Positions 53,324-63,220 of a stretch of DNA of 64,000 bases are shown in pieces. A model generated the notes under the pieces. It saw nothing but the letters and a program-made list of their open reading frames with translations, ran no database searches and had not been told where the DNA came from. How positions within the stretch are numbered: position 1 is the stretch's first letter; every line of letters begins with the position of its first letter. The position numbers and the translations under genes were made by a program. The DNA lies in assembly GCA_963832835.1 (NCBI GenBank), contig CAWHVD010000001.1, forward strand, positions 1,922,001-1,986,000, in the 5' to 3' direction. Source of the DNA: CAVPKN01 sp963832835. GTDB taxonomy: Bacteria > Chlamydiota > Chlamydiia > Chlamydiales > JAAKFR01.

Positions 53324-54127
53324 ATGAATTGCTGCATTCCAGGATCGCTGCACACTTGTTGGGACACATTCAAAAATGATGTCCGAGCAGAGGTGTATAA
53401 AATCCCTAAAAACCTTGGGCAAATCGACCAAATTTTGGGCTCAACCTTAGGTATGGTGTCCTATGGACTGATGCCAGTCGCCTTAGCTTTAAAATCTGCC
53501 GGAGAAAAGACGGCCCGATTTGCGAAAGATAACTGGAGGCAACTGATTGGGTATATCCTTGCCTGGGCTGTGATTATCACATGTACAGGCCTTTTATACG
53601 GATTTCAAGGTGTCGCTCTTCCCTTAACCATAGGTTTAGGATGCGGCACTGCGTTTGGGGTCATTGCAGGAATCCTGTCCGTTAAAAGCTACGACACTGA
53701 AGGGAAATACACCTTGTGGAATCTATTGAACCAGGGAATTCAGGGTCTGGATGAAAATGGAACGCGCCAAATTGTTTCAACTGTCGCCGTGACCGTGATA
53801 TTGGCTGCCTCGGTTGTTTTTCCTCATGTCATGGGGGCTGTATTTGGCCTCCTCATTGCCCTGCAAGTGACGGTAAAAATCGCTACAGACCAAGATTTAG
53901 GCCGCGATCCAACAAAAGAAAAAAAATCTCTCGAAACACTCCAACGAGACTTTGTCATTCTTCAAAAGTCAAACCTAGCGTTTAAGGACCGTTTAGAAGT
54001 TTTAGAGGGTCGCGAAAAACTCCAACAAGACTATGCAAATCTTCAAGCGCTAAACCTTGAGTTTAAGAACCGTTTAGAAGCTTTTACTACCACACAATCA
54101 GGTATTCAAAACCATGCCATCGCTTAA
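53324..54127 (+). CDS. Hypothetical membrane protein with C-terminal coiled coil
   Basis: 267 residues. Two hydrophobic blocks (LAWAVIITCTGLLYGF with GVALPLTIGLGCGTAFGVIA, and VSTVAVTVILAASVVFPHVM onward) are followed by two related coiled-coil units (LQRDFVILQKSNLAFKDRLE and LQQDYANLQALNLEFKNRLE). Paired hydrophobic lobes with a coiled coil resemble chlamydial inclusion-membrane proteins, but the lobes are farther apart than usual. It overlaps the sufE-like gene by 14 bp. Confidence 0.65.
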   Translation: MNCCIPGSLHTCWDTFKNDVRAEVYKIPKNLGQIDQILGSTLGMVSYGLMPVALALKSAGEKTARFAKDNWRQLIGYILAWAVIITCTGLLYGFQGVALPLTIGLGCGTAFGVIAGILSVKSYDTEGKYTLWNLLNQGIQGLDENGTRQIVSTVAVTVILAASVVFPHVMGAVFGLLIALQVTVKIATDQDLGRDPTKEKKSLETLQRDFVILQKSNLAFKDRLEVLEGREKLQQDYANLQALNLEFKNRLEAFTTTQSGIQNHAIA

Positions 54128-54539
54128 ATCACAGTTACTTGTAACCCATTTTTCTTCTCTTCCTTCTCGGGAAGCTCTTTATGGAGAAATCATGGCTTGG
54201 GGGAAAAAACTAGCTCCTTTTGATCCTGCGTGGAAAACAGAAGAAAACAGGGTTATGGGCTGCCAAAGTGTGATGTATCTCTATAACCGTTTAGAAGGGT
54301 CTCGTGTTTTTTTCTATGCAGCATCAGATGCTCTTATTTCAGCAGGGTTAGCGGCACTTTTGATTGATGTCTATAGTGGTGAACCGGCGGAAACCATTCT
54401 TCTGTCCCCGCCACAATTTCTAGAAGATCTCGGCATTCCATCTGTGCTGACTCCAGGGCGAGCCAACGGTCTTGCAAGCCTATACCTTAAAATGAAACAG
54501 GAAGCCCTGCGCCATCTAGTGGGGAAGAATGAAGGATAA
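54114..54539 (+). CDS. sufE: SufE-family sulfur acceptor protein
   Basis: 141 residues. The catalytic Cys is in NRVMGCQSVMYLY, the SufE signature; ALISAGLAALLIDVYSGEPA is also typical. It accepts sulfur from the cysteine desulfurase SufS for iron-sulfur cluster assembly. The start lies within the preceding gene in another frame. No other suf gene is nearby. Confidence 0.9.
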   Translation: MPSLKSQLLVTHFSSLPSREALYGEIMAWGKKLAPFDPAWKTEENRVMGCQSVMYLYNRLEGSRVFFYAASDALISAGLAALLIDVYSGEPAETILLSPPQFLEDLGIPSVLTPGRANGLASLYLKMKQEALRHLVGKNEG

Positions 54540-54594
54540 GGTGTGAGGGATGAAATTGGGTAGTGCTATCCTCATTCTTCTCACCCTTTATCCT

Positions 54595-56244
54595 TTACTC
54601 TTCTCCCCTAGTGTCATATTCAAGTTTCCACCTGCGCCCATCTTCGGCGCTACACCACAGCTCTAAAACACCCAGTTCAGTGACTTGAGCTGTCAATTTG
54701 ACTACAACCACGTTTTCAGCAGTGTCTTGAGCGTGGAGAGTAGTCTCTATGGGATGCAGCTCGGTCAAATCGGGACTTGCGGGGGAGTTTTGTCTGAAAA
54801 AACGGAAAATGGCAGGTTCATTTAAATACAAAGAGAAGCTTTGATCTTCCAGTGTCACCGCACTTCCCTCTTCTAAACCAAAGGGAACGAGTCGAATTTT
54901 TTTTAGAGATGGACGCGCACCTGGGATAGCGGGAGTGGCAGATTCAACGCCGATGTAGTAGCTACGACAAGTCGCCGCCTTTACACGGATGCCCTCATGT
55001 GCACGGGACCAGCCATAGTAGGCTGCGCCACGGCTGACTCCATAGTCGAGGTCAGCTCCTGCCAAATGGGTGACCGCTCCCCCTTTCCATAAGGAAAGTT
55101 GTTCCAAAATCCTTTTTTGAAAGGGTACTGCTTTCATGGTGCCACCATTGAATAGGACAGCGCTAGGTAAAAGCCCACCTGCCTGTGTTAGAAAATGTGC
55201 CAATTGAGCCGTGATGCGTGGATCCCGAGCGTAGGGAAGGCCCATTTTAGCCAGTCCTGAACGTTTCTCTAGCTGATGCTGTTCAGATAGAGGAACAGAA
55301 GGGAAAAAACCCTCGCTTAAGATGCACTCTAGCTCATCTCTTTCGAGTGTGGCCATCAGAGCACCGCCGATGAGGCTACTCCCCCTTCCTGGCACTGTAA
55401 CTGTAGCTTGTAAGGGGGCAGTAGGACCGAGTAGTTCCTCTTTAGCATTGCGGCACGCGTGAACAAGGCTTTGCATCTGCCATTCGTCCAATTCAGTAGA
55501 GAGTTTCTGCTGGACGAAATGAGCAAGGGCAAGGTCGATATTATCCCCACCAAGCAGAAGGTGATTGCCTACAGCTTTTCTCTCAAGAGTAAGCTCTCCG
55601 TTAGATTCTTCAACAGAAATGAGGCTGAAATCAGTCGTTCCACCACCCACATCTACAACAAGAACAGTGTCGCCTACCTTCAATTGTGTGCGCCATGTCT
55701 CCTGGTGTGCATGAAGCCATGCGTAGAACGCGGCGAGCGGCTCTTCCATCAAACGGATGGCAGGAAAACCGGCCTGCTGGGCAGCTTCTTGCACAAGAGC
55801 ACATGCACTAGGATCAAACGATGCTGGCACTGTCACTAGAATGGTTTGTTCGTTAAAAGCTACCTTGCTTTCCTTATCCCAACACGCTTTAAGATGGGCA
55901 AGAAAAGAGGCACACACTTCTACAGGACTCTTTTTATGCTCCGCAGCACTTAAGGGAAGAAACGGGCTTCTGCGGTCGATCACATCATGGCAAAGCCATG
56001 ATTTGGCTGATGCGATGACGCGATCGGGTAACTGAGCGCCCCGCTCCCTGGCATACCACCCTACGCAGGACATCTTCTCTTCCCATGGAAGGAGGTAAAA
56101 GGAAGGGAGAACTGGTTTTTTAGTCTCCATCTCTTCATGAGTACGCTGCTCGATCTCGAATTGGTGAATAGCGCGGTCTGTATGGTCACAAAATGCAAGT
56201 GTCGATTGGGTGGTTCCCAAATCGATTCCGATGGTATAGCTCAC
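54595..56244 (-). CDS. Hsp70-like (DnaK-related) protein, short form
   Basis: 549 residues. The actin-like ATPase domain is intact, with phosphate loops GIDLGTTQSTLAFCD and VLVVDVGGGTTDFSLI and the adenosine motif LFNGGTMKAVPFQKRIL. The substrate-binding part is short, without the usual lid helices, so this is not a housekeeping DnaK. It is coupled to the DUF2760 gene by an ATGA overlap; such pairs occur in several phyla and probably form a dedicated chaperone system. Clients are unknown. Confidence 0.88.
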   Translation of the reverse strand: MSYTIGIDLGTTQSTLAFCDHTDRAIHQFEIEQRTHEEMETKKPVLPSFYLLPWEEKMSCVGWYARERGAQLPDRVIASAKSWLCHDVIDRRSPFLPLSAAEHKKSPVEVCASFLAHLKACWDKESKVAFNEQTILVTVPASFDPSACALVQEAAQQAGFPAIRLMEEPLAAFYAWLHAHQETWRTQLKVGDTVLVVDVGGGTTDFSLISVEESNGELTLERKAVGNHLLLGGDNIDLALAHFVQQKLSTELDEWQMQSLVHACRNAKEELLGPTAPLQATVTVPGRGSSLIGGALMATLERDELECILSEGFFPSVPLSEQHQLEKRSGLAKMGLPYARDPRITAQLAHFLTQAGGLLPSAVLFNGGTMKAVPFQKRILEQLSLWKGGAVTHLAGADLDYGVSRGAAYYGWSRAHEGIRVKAATCRSYYIGVESATPAIPGARPSLKKIRLVPFGLEEGSAVTLEDQSFSLYLNEPAIFRFFRQNSPASPDLTELHPIETTLHAQDTAENVVVVKLTAQVTELGVLELWCSAEDGRRWKLEYDTRGEE

Positions 56245-56705
56245 GAGACTACCTCAATCTCAGCAGGAGAGATCACAGCGGGATCAGAAGGTGCCATCTG
56301 TTTAGGCAGGGTAAGCTTATGTGCTTTCCACCCTTTGTGCCGCAAAATACCCTGATAGGGAGGAGTGCCAGCTATCCGCCCTACCACTTTAACAACTGAT
56401 GGGTCATAACCTTGGGGCACTGTTACAGTGACTCCCTCATTTTCTTGATACAAGGGGCGGATGGTGACAAACTCTTCTAGGCATTTGCCACAATCAGCGT
56501 GGATTTTTCGCACAGCACCACCAATCTGAGCGTCAGTATAGCCCGAGATGTCTTCTTTGAAAAAGTCAACTAACCTCCCTTCTTTTTGCAGCAAAGCGAG
56601 TAGGCGTAAGGAAGGATTTTCTACAGATGGTATCTTTTCTGGCTTTTCCTCCTTTTTCCCATTCAATGTTTCAAAAAAAGCTTTAAAGGCTAATAATAGA
56701 CGCAT
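56241..56705 (-). CDS. DUF2760 family protein
   Basis: 154 residues. LLALLQKEGRLVDFFKEDIS and HADCGKCLEEFVTIRPLYQE are typical of DUF2760. No signal peptide is seen. It is the upstream partner of the Hsp70-like gene (ATGA overlap), so it is probably a co-chaperone or client adaptor; that is inference from the context only. Confidence 0.82.
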   Translation of the reverse strand: MRLLLAFKAFFETLNGKKEEKPEKIPSVENPSLRLLALLQKEGRLVDFFKEDISGYTDAQIGGAVRKIHADCGKCLEEFVTIRPLYQENEGVTVTVPQGYDPSVVKVVGRIAGTPPYQGILRHKGWKAHKLTLPKQMAPSDPAVISPAEIEVVS

Positions 56706-56728
56706 TTTAAACCCGTGGTATTTTAGTA

Positions 56729-57949
56729 TTAATTTCCTAATGAGACAATATAGCCAAATTTTCCTAATAATTCGACTGTAAATACAAAAAGGGCGTAGGC
56801 ACTGATCGCGATAATCAAAGGCTTTCCTCCAGGGGTGCGGTATTCCGATTTGAGCCCATCATGATACCTTCCAACCCAGAGCATGAGTGCCGGAAATAGA
56901 CCGTTCAAAAGAGCATCTCCGATCCCTCCCGAGGTATCGAGAGCTCTCAAAAAGCAATTTTCCATCGTGAGGGCAAAAAAAAGTGTAGGTACAGCTACTA
57001 GCAGCCCCAAAGCAATTTGTCCCAACCGGGTCTTTTTAATTTTTAAGCCATCCGCTAAAAAGTCAAACAGCCCTAGCGCAATCCCTAAGAAGGAGGTAAT
57101 GAGAGCAAAAAAGGCAAAAAAGTCTGCCACAGCCCCTAGCCAAGGGCTTCCTACAGAAATTCCTAAAAATTCCGTAGCGGGCTTGCCTGACGCCAATGCA
57201 GCTGCAAGCCCATAATCCCCATCATAGAGAATTGCTCCGAGCACTAACCATTGCCAGAGGGCGTAGATAACCAGCGCCGTGGTAGTCCCCCAAACAATGG
57301 ATCTTCGAAGCGCTTTCGCGTCCTGCTCAAGGTAGATCGTCAAACTGGGTACAATGGTCTGAAAGCTAAAGATCGTAAGCAGAAGAGGCACCGCGATCAA
57401 AGTATTACCAAACGAGCTGCGCAGCAGAAGATGCCACTGAACATGGGGCACTCCCATTCCGATCAAAAGGATATAAGAAATCCCCAAGCCGAACATAAGC
57501 AGAGTATTGACTCGGCCTACGATCACATTACCCAGATAAACAATCGTGCCAAAAATCACTACGAAAAGAAGCAGCGCAACAGTATGTGAGAGCTCAATAC
57601 CAGCTATTTTGCGCAAGCCGGCAGCAAAGAGCTCTCCACCACCTGCTGTATACGCAACCAACGATGCATAGCCGATAAAGAGATACAGGAGCCAGGAAGC
57701 GGCTTTCCCCAAAGGCCCGAGAAAACGGGAAGCCATCGTTATCACATGGGCCCCTGGCTCCATCCAGAGGTTCACTTCTGCCAAAAAAAGTGCCGTGGTG
57801 GTCATAAATGCCCAACCGATACACATCATGAGCACAGAAGGGAAAAAACCTGCTGCACCCGTTGCAACGGGCAGCGCCAACATCCCTCCCCCAATACATG
57901 TACCTGCTACAAGCAACGTAGCAGCAAAAACACTCCCTTTTTTCGCCAT
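56729..57949 (-). CDS. tyrP: Aromatic amino acid permease (TyrP/HAAAP family)
   Basis: 406 residues with about eleven membrane segments. The start GSVFAATLLVAGTCIGGGML is the HAAAP signature of TyrP and TnaB. It imports tyrosine or tryptophan with protons; Chlamydia carries one or two copies. Alone on its strand after the DUF2760 gene (24 bp gap), it may share a transcript with the chaperone pair. Confidence 0.92.
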   Translation of the reverse strand: MAKKGSVFAATLLVAGTCIGGGMLALPVATGAAGFFPSVLMMCIGWAFMTTTALFLAEVNLWMEPGAHVITMASRFLGPLGKAASWLLYLFIGYASLVAYTAGGGELFAAGLRKIAGIELSHTVALLLFVVIFGTIVYLGNVIVGRVNTLLMFGLGISYILLIGMGVPHVQWHLLLRSSFGNTLIAVPLLLTIFSFQTIVPSLTIYLEQDAKALRRSIVWGTTTALVIYALWQWLVLGAILYDGDYGLAAALASGKPATEFLGISVGSPWLGAVADFFAFFALITSFLGIALGLFDFLADGLKIKKTRLGQIALGLLVAVPTLFFALTMENCFLRALDTSGGIGDALLNGLFPALMLWVGRYHDGLKSEYRTPGGKPLIIAISAYALFVFTVELLGKFGYIVSLGN

Positions 57950-58032
57950 CCTTAATCCTCTCCCGGAAAACGGGAGATTCTACAGGAAAATAGAAAAAAA
58001 CGATTAGTGGAAATTACAGACCTATTCGGGTA

Positions 58033-58196
58033 ATACCATTTCCAGAAAATAAAGCCATGAAGTGGCACTGGGTAACATGACAGATTTGAATGATCGTTTC
58101 GAAGCCTATGTTTTTGCACCTAAGCGAGAAAGGATCATTCAAAAATGGCGGGTTATACAGTGCCACTTCATGGCTTTATTTTCCGGAAATGGTCTA
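58033..58196 (-). repeat. R2 MITE, copy 6
   Basis: A 164-bp full copy in reverse orientation with right end GGTCT instead of GGTAT. It ends 30 bp from the stop of the outer-membrane protein gene. Confidence 0.84.
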
Positions 58197-58226
58197 ACCG
58201 ATCTTTTCGGTATTACAACGCTCTCA

Positions 58227-59345
58227 TTAGAAACAAATGTAAGCGCCGGCAGTAGCTCCCTGCATCCAAAAACTTTTATCTTTATGATGAAAGCTAGACT
58301 CTGGGGAATTTAAATTTAAATCGACTTGCTCGCCTGATAATAAAACGGAGGGCCAGTAAATGCAGGTATAACCGGCAGTGAGTCTCAGCTGTTTCCAGAC
58401 TCTAAACTCCAATCTCGCTTGCAGCTCGGGTATCACCTCAAATTTATTATAGTTATGCTTTCCAATATTGGATAGGTTTGCCAAAAGACCAAATTTTTCA
58501 ACGGAAATGGTTCCGAAATCTGCCCCAGTAAAAAAGATTGTAGAACCCTTAACCCGTACTCTTTTTTGCATAGTGCCGATACCCACCTTACAGGTCGTCC
58601 TAATCGACCATCGATTACAACAAAACTCGGCAACACCACCTAACAATGCACCATAGAAATTGTTAGTACAATTAAATTGATCATTCACACGGATGATCTC
58701 AGGTAATGCAGCAAGTGAGGTAACTGTTTTTTGAGTGGTAATGTTCAGGTTATCCACCAGTTGGTTGTAATAAAAGCCCCCAAGAACATCAAGCGAAACC
58801 CGGCACTGATTAATCAAGTGGAAACGGGTATAAGCATCACCCCCCATGTTGCGATTCGCCGTGTCAATTTCAATCGTGCCATTAATAATGGGAGGAATAG
58901 TGGGATCAGAAATTAAATCGACATCCTGGGTTCCCGCGGCAGCATCGAAAAAAGGACGGCCCAAAAAGGGCTCTCCCAAACTATTTCCACCTGCCTTAAA
59001 TCGATTTTTTTCCGTCCCGGAAGAGTAATACCCGCCACCTAGACCCCAACAGCAGTCCCACCATAGACCTGCGTCTACACGGTAGCCCATCCTAGGTGAG
59101 TTCCCTATCGTCTCATCTCCAAAAAGAATGTGCGTGCTTGGGTCTCCTAAAACAGGCTCAGCTGTTGCACTAGATGTTGCAAGAGGGGGGTAAAAACGCT
59201 TTTTGCGCCACAAAAACATATAATCCGCATCGACCCACCAACCTGCCAAACGATTGCAAGAGTTACAACAAGGGTGCCAAACATAATAGGCAAAGCCCAT
59301 TTCAGGGACTAATAACAGGAGCAGTAACAACAAAAATTTTTTCAT
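58227..59345 (-). CDS. BBP7/DUF1551-type outer-membrane beta-barrel protein
   Basis: 372 residues. A signal peptide (KKFLLLLLLLLVPEMGFAYY) is followed by a mature protein with many alternating aromatic strands. GWWVDADYMFLWRKKR, then GYRVDAGLWWDCCWGLGGGY and GRPFFDAA resemble the BBP7 family known from planctomycetes and Chlamydia-related bacteria; the C-terminus ends in aromatic Phe. Cysteine pairs suggest disulfide links in the envelope. It may act as a porin. Confidence 0.75.
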   Translation of the reverse strand: MKKFLLLLLLLLVPEMGFAYYVWHPCCNSCNRLAGWWVDADYMFLWRKKRFYPPLATSSATAEPVLGDPSTHILFGDETIGNSPRMGYRVDAGLWWDCCWGLGGGYYSSGTEKNRFKAGGNSLGEPFLGRPFFDAAAGTQDVDLISDPTIPPIINGTIEIDTANRNMGGDAYTRFHLINQCRVSLDVLGGFYYNQLVDNLNITTQKTVTSLAALPEIIRVNDQFNCTNNFYGALLGGVAEFCCNRWSIRTTCKVGIGTMQKRVRVKGSTIFFTGADFGTISVEKFGLLANLSNIGKHNYNKFEVIPELQARLEFRVWKQLRLTAGYTCIYWPSVLLSGEQVDLNLNSPESSFHHKDKSFWMQGATAGAYICF

Positions 59346-59350
59346 ATTAT

Positions 59351-60541
59351 CTACAATAAGCAGGTTATACTTTCTTCAAATCCACCTGTAAGCTCGACAG
59401 AGCCATCATGGCGGATCAATAAATCAGATTCTAAACGGATTCCAAAATCTCCTGGCAAGTAAATGCCAGGCTCTATCGAAAAACACATACCGGGTAAGAG
59501 AAGCCTATGATCAGCAGTCTCTAGATTATCTAGGTGAGCTCCTGTCCCATGCACTTGGGTGTCGATATTATGACCCGTACGGTGTGTGAAATAATCACCA
59601 TATCCGCAAGACTTAATGTAGCCTCGGCATACATCGTCCACATCAGCACCTTGTATAGGTTGCTTTGACTCTATCTTGCTACGGACAAATTCAATCCCTT
59701 TTTTCTGTGCTGTTCTCACTATCCCAAAAACCTTTTGCTGCAGCTCCGTGGGGGCTGAATCTGCTATCGCTACCCTTGCAATATCTGCATATACAGCATC
59801 AGCTATATTTTTTTTGCACCAAAGATCTAAAAGGATAAAATCACCGCGCACAATCCTTTTAGCACTTAGCTCCATTGCAGCGTAATGAGGCATGGCAGTA
59901 TGTTCATTAACAGCGCAGATCGGCCCTTCTTGGGTCATACAGTTTTCTTTTCTAAACTCATGAAGCATAAATTGCTGCACATCATATTCGGTGACAGTCC
60001 GCTCATTTTTTAGATGATCGGCAATCCATTCCCAAGCCCTCTGGACTGTGGTCTCCAACACCGCAGCTGCTGCAAGATGGGTTGCAATCTGCTCTTCACT
60101 GAGAATGCTAGTAAATTGTTGCAGTAGATCAGCGGAGCTAAGCACCTCTACCCCAGTTTCTCGTACCATTTCAAGAGTACCCGCATCGACCACTGAGACA
60201 TACGGATTGGCACCAGCTGGAGAATATTCCATCATAATCTGCTCGCTTCCCCTCAAGATCTCTTTGAGGGCATTTTTCAGCTCATGCCAAGAAAGATAGA
60301 GATGCGTCGTACCTGGAGTCTCGGCCAAACTTTCCGCTTCGATACGATGCACAAGGCTCTGGGGTGTTCCCTCTTTTGGAATCCAATAAAAAAACCGACG
60401 GGTCAATACTGCATGGGGAGAAATTTCTAATATCTGTCTTGCAAATCGGTTCGATCCATGGTTGTCATAGAGAAGCCAGCCATCTACTTTCTGCCTTACA
60501 AGGATTTGTTGGATCGCCCTGATTTTCGTTTCCAATGCCAT
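59351..60541 (-). CDS. pepP: M24-family aminopeptidase (Xaa-Pro dipeptidase/PepP-like)
   Basis: 396 residues. The C-terminal pita-bread domain has the metal ligands: Asp in FILLDLWCKK, Asp in VYADIARVAIAD, His in HRTGHNIDTQVHGTG, and Glu in CFSIEPGIYLP and RLESDLLI. It removes N-terminal residues before proline. It precedes the outer-membrane protein gene by five bases on the same strand. Confidence 0.9.
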   Translation of the reverse strand: MALETKIRAIQQILVRQKVDGWLLYDNHGSNRFARQILEISPHAVLTRRFFYWIPKEGTPQSLVHRIEAESLAETPGTTHLYLSWHELKNALKEILRGSEQIMMEYSPAGANPYVSVVDAGTLEMVRETGVEVLSSADLLQQFTSILSEEQIATHLAAAAVLETTVQRAWEWIADHLKNERTVTEYDVQQFMLHEFRKENCMTQEGPICAVNEHTAMPHYAAMELSAKRIVRGDFILLDLWCKKNIADAVYADIARVAIADSAPTELQQKVFGIVRTAQKKGIEFVRSKIESKQPIQGADVDDVCRGYIKSCGYGDYFTHRTGHNIDTQVHGTGAHLDNLETADHRLLLPGMCFSIEPGIYLPGDFGIRLESDLLIRHDGSVELTGGFEESITCLL

Positions 60542-60660
60542 AATCGCGACTATGGCAAATCAAAACCATTTTTTAAAGAGATGATTGTAAAAATTCTTTA
60601 TAGGGGGTTTTAAACACAGAGCCGCCGAGAAACAAAGACGCAGAGAAAAGATGAAAACTA

Positions 60661-60775
60661 GTGACTATTCACGAGCCAGCAGAATCCTTAGGGCAGCCCC
60701 AGTTTGTCAAGGTGGGAGTGGATAGTCACCATAGAGAGGCTTTTAACCAAAAAGATGGATTACCTGAATAGTTAC
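60661..60775 (+). repeat. R1 MITE, copy h
   Basis: A full 115-bp copy, same subtype as copy d, with a perfect 8-bp duplication GAAAACTA at 60653-60660 and 60776-60783. Just upstream is a CAAAGACGCAGAGAA-type dispersed motif (60611-60650). Confidence 0.88.
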
Positions 60776-60783
60776 GAAAACTA

Positions 60784-60934
60784 TTGAGAAAAATAAAGCC
60801 ATGAAGGCACTGGGTAAGATGATAGATTTGAAGGATCGTTTCGAAGCCTATGTTTTTGCACCTAAGCGAGAAAGGATCGTTCAAAAATGGCGTGTTATAC
60901 AGTGCCAATTCGTGGGTTTATTGATAAATGGTAT
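60784..60934 (-). repeat. R2 MITE, copy 7 (degenerate ends)
   Basis: An R2 copy directly after the R1 target duplication; its left end is eroded (TTGAGAAAAATAAAG) and its right end is AAATGGTAT. It ends two bases from the stop of the HEAT-repeat gene. With R1 copy h it fills the gap 60542-60936. Confidence 0.78.
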
Positions 60935-60936
60935 CA

Positions 60937-62661
60937 TCAGTGATTGAGGGTTTGGAGGAGGACCGAGGCGGCGACCATGCGGACCATGAGAGAGGGCTCT
61001 TTGAGCCGTTCAAGAAGAAAGGGGAGTGTTTGTTTGTCCCCGATTCTCCCTAGAGATTCCAAGATTTTAAGTTGCAATTGTCTATCGGATTTGGGGTATG
61101 CTTCTATGAGAATAGGTAAAGCTGTGTTGTCTTTCCCCCAACTTGCCAAAACCAGCGCCGCCTCGATCCGGATTTCTTTATCCGGGTCACTGAGCAACTC
61201 ACGCACAAGCTCTATTGCCGATTCATCACCTTCTCCTAAAAGCGTCTCCGCAGCAAGGCCTGTTACTCCCCACTTCCTTTCTTTTAAAAAGACTTTGATC
61301 GCATCCAAAGCACCTGGTGATTCCAAAATGGCGAGGAGGTTGAGCAACTCCAAACGGGCGGTTTGATTCATCACTTCGGGAAAATTGGCAATCGCAGGTT
61401 TATGACTAAGGTTACTTTTTTCTAGAGTTTTAAAAAGCCCTTTGTCTGAAAACATCCATTTATCGTGGTTGTTTTGAAGACACTCCTCCAAGACAGTGCA
61501 TACTGTGGCGCACATCTCACGTTGACCTGCCAGGCCAATGGCCAAATTGGCACGCACATAGGGATCTTTCGATTCTAAGATCACCCGTTTGGCAAGGTTG
61601 GTCCCATAAGGACCGGTCGTTGCAACAGCTGCCGCTGCGAGCGCGCGCACTCGAGCCTGGTCATGCTGCAGCCATTTGAGCATCGCCGTTTCCGCAACAG
61701 CTGGATCGCTCAGCATCCAGCACCAAGCTGCCGTGACTCCTACATTAGAGTCCAAAGAAAACCTAGCCAACAGTGCGATCCCCTCTGTGACGGGCTGCCG
61801 CAGTAGTCCCCAAGTTCGAATTGCAGCTGCACATACTTCAGGTTGCGGATCTTGCATAAGGGGAATCAGTAAACTCGCCTCTTCTATTAACTCAAGGTGA
61901 GCGATCACTTCGCACGCCAGCTCACGTAGACCCGCTCGTTTGCTAGATGCGAGCACTTCTAACTCTTCTTTGCCAAGTTTTTCTCGCATCATGATAATCG
62001 CTTCAATGGCCGCCAATTTTTCACGTGGACCTGTTTTAGGATTGGCAACACACTGGATGAGATCCGGAAGATGTTCCTCGATTTGAAGCTTGCCTATCGC
62101 CTTAATCACTATAAGACGTACATCGAGCACCTTCTCTTCACGCAGCATTCGGCAGATCTCATCTCGCAGTGGCTGGTCACCATAATGACAGCCCATCTCA
62201 ACGGCTATTTCCCGCAGGTGAGCGTTAGAATGGCGCAATCCATTCAATACAAAAGGGACTGCTTTCATATCTTGGCCAAGAGCAGCGCCAATCAAACAAA
62301 TCAACTGAGAGGAAAGGCCTGGAGCGTGTAAACCCTTACTGAGAATTCCCCAGCACATCTCTTCCATCAGGTCCTGATCATGAGCGCGCGCTTCAAATTG
62401 GGTATTCATTTTCTCCCAAACCTCGATCATCTCTACATCTTCTCCGGAGGCGGCTAAACTTTTGATCAGCCACTCATAGGCAAGAGGGTCGTCTGAAGAA
62501 GTTTGGAGGGCTCGGCGCGCCTCTTCGATCGCCGATTGCTTATCACCTATCAATAGATGGGCCTGCACCCTGCGTGCTGCAGTTGCTGCATTGGCTGACA
62601 GAGATCCGATGTGTAAAGTGATCAGGAAAAAGGAAATAGCGAACCTTATTTCGCTATGCAT
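60937..62661 (-). CDS. Exported HEAT-repeat protein
   Basis: 574 residues. An N-terminal signal (FAISFFLITLHIGSLSANA) is followed by a TPR-like helix pair and many HEAT repeats (VRALAAAAVATTGPYGTNLA, EIRIEAALVLASWGKDNTAL). It is likely periplasmic or exported and a protein scaffold. The start overlaps the isochorismatase-family gene by eight bases, so it is the last gene of an operon with MYG1, HIT and that hydrolase. Its partner is unknown. Confidence 0.8.
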   Translation of the reverse strand: MHSEIRFAISFFLITLHIGSLSANAATAARRVQAHLLIGDKQSAIEEARRALQTSSDDPLAYEWLIKSLAASGEDVEMIEVWEKMNTQFEARAHDQDLMEEMCWGILSKGLHAPGLSSQLICLIGAALGQDMKAVPFVLNGLRHSNAHLREIAVEMGCHYGDQPLRDEICRMLREEKVLDVRLIVIKAIGKLQIEEHLPDLIQCVANPKTGPREKLAAIEAIIMMREKLGKEELEVLASSKRAGLRELACEVIAHLELIEEASLLIPLMQDPQPEVCAAAIRTWGLLRQPVTEGIALLARFSLDSNVGVTAAWCWMLSDPAVAETAMLKWLQHDQARVRALAAAAVATTGPYGTNLAKRVILESKDPYVRANLAIGLAGQREMCATVCTVLEECLQNNHDKWMFSDKGLFKTLEKSNLSHKPAIANFPEVMNQTARLELLNLLAILESPGALDAIKVFLKERKWGVTGLAAETLLGEGDESAIELVRELLSDPDKEIRIEAALVLASWGKDNTALPILIEAYPKSDRQLQLKILESLGRIGDKQTLPFLLERLKEPSLMVRMVAASVLLQTLNH

Positions 62662-63217
62662 GGGCTTTCACTAAGGGTAAAATATCTCTAAACTCCTGAG
62701 AAGAAGCATCTCTGATTAACTCATAAATTACAGATTCACTGCAACTTAGACGAACGCCGACATCCCTAAGTTCGCCCATCGCTGTAGAGAAATCAAACAG
62801 AGAGCGTGAGCTTACCGCATCATTGAGCACAACCACATTTTTTCCCGCATCGAGTAAATCCTTAGCCGTTTGAAGCACACAGATATGAGCCTCAATTCCC
62901 ACTAAGATCCACGTTTCAACTCCAGTTAGGTCTACTGCCTGTTTGATAGCGGGATCATAGTACCCAGAGAAGGTTGTTTTTGAGAAGATTACTTGATTTT
63001 GCGAAAGACGCCTTTTGATAGGATCAATTGTCGATCCTAACCCCTTAGGGTATTGCTCGGTCACAAATAGAGGAAGGTTGAGATGACGGGCAGCCTCTAC
63101 TATAAAGCAGATTTTTTCCAATACTTCGCACGAGCGATCAATGAGAGAGAATAAATTTTCCTGCACATCGACCACCCAAAAACCTGTCTTGGCTTTATTC
63201 AGAAAACGCTCTCTCAT
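62654..63217 (-). CDS. Isochorismatase-family hydrolase
   Basis: 187 residues. The catalytic triad fits Asp in GFWVVDVQENLF, Lys in VIFSKTTFSGY and Cys in WILVGIEAHICVLQTAKDLL. The family includes nicotinamidase, but the substrate is not decided by the sequence. Three bases separate it from the HIT gene upstream. Confidence 0.88.
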   Translation of the reverse strand: MRERFLNKAKTGFWVVDVQENLFSLIDRSCEVLEKICFIVEAARHLNLPLFVTEQYPKGLGSTIDPIKRRLSQNQVIFSKTTFSGYYDPAIKQAVDLTGVETWILVGIEAHICVLQTAKDLLDAGKNVVVLNDAVSSRSLFDFSTAMGELRDVGVRLSCSESVIYELIRDASSQEFRDILPLVKAHA

Positions 63218-63220
63218 TTC

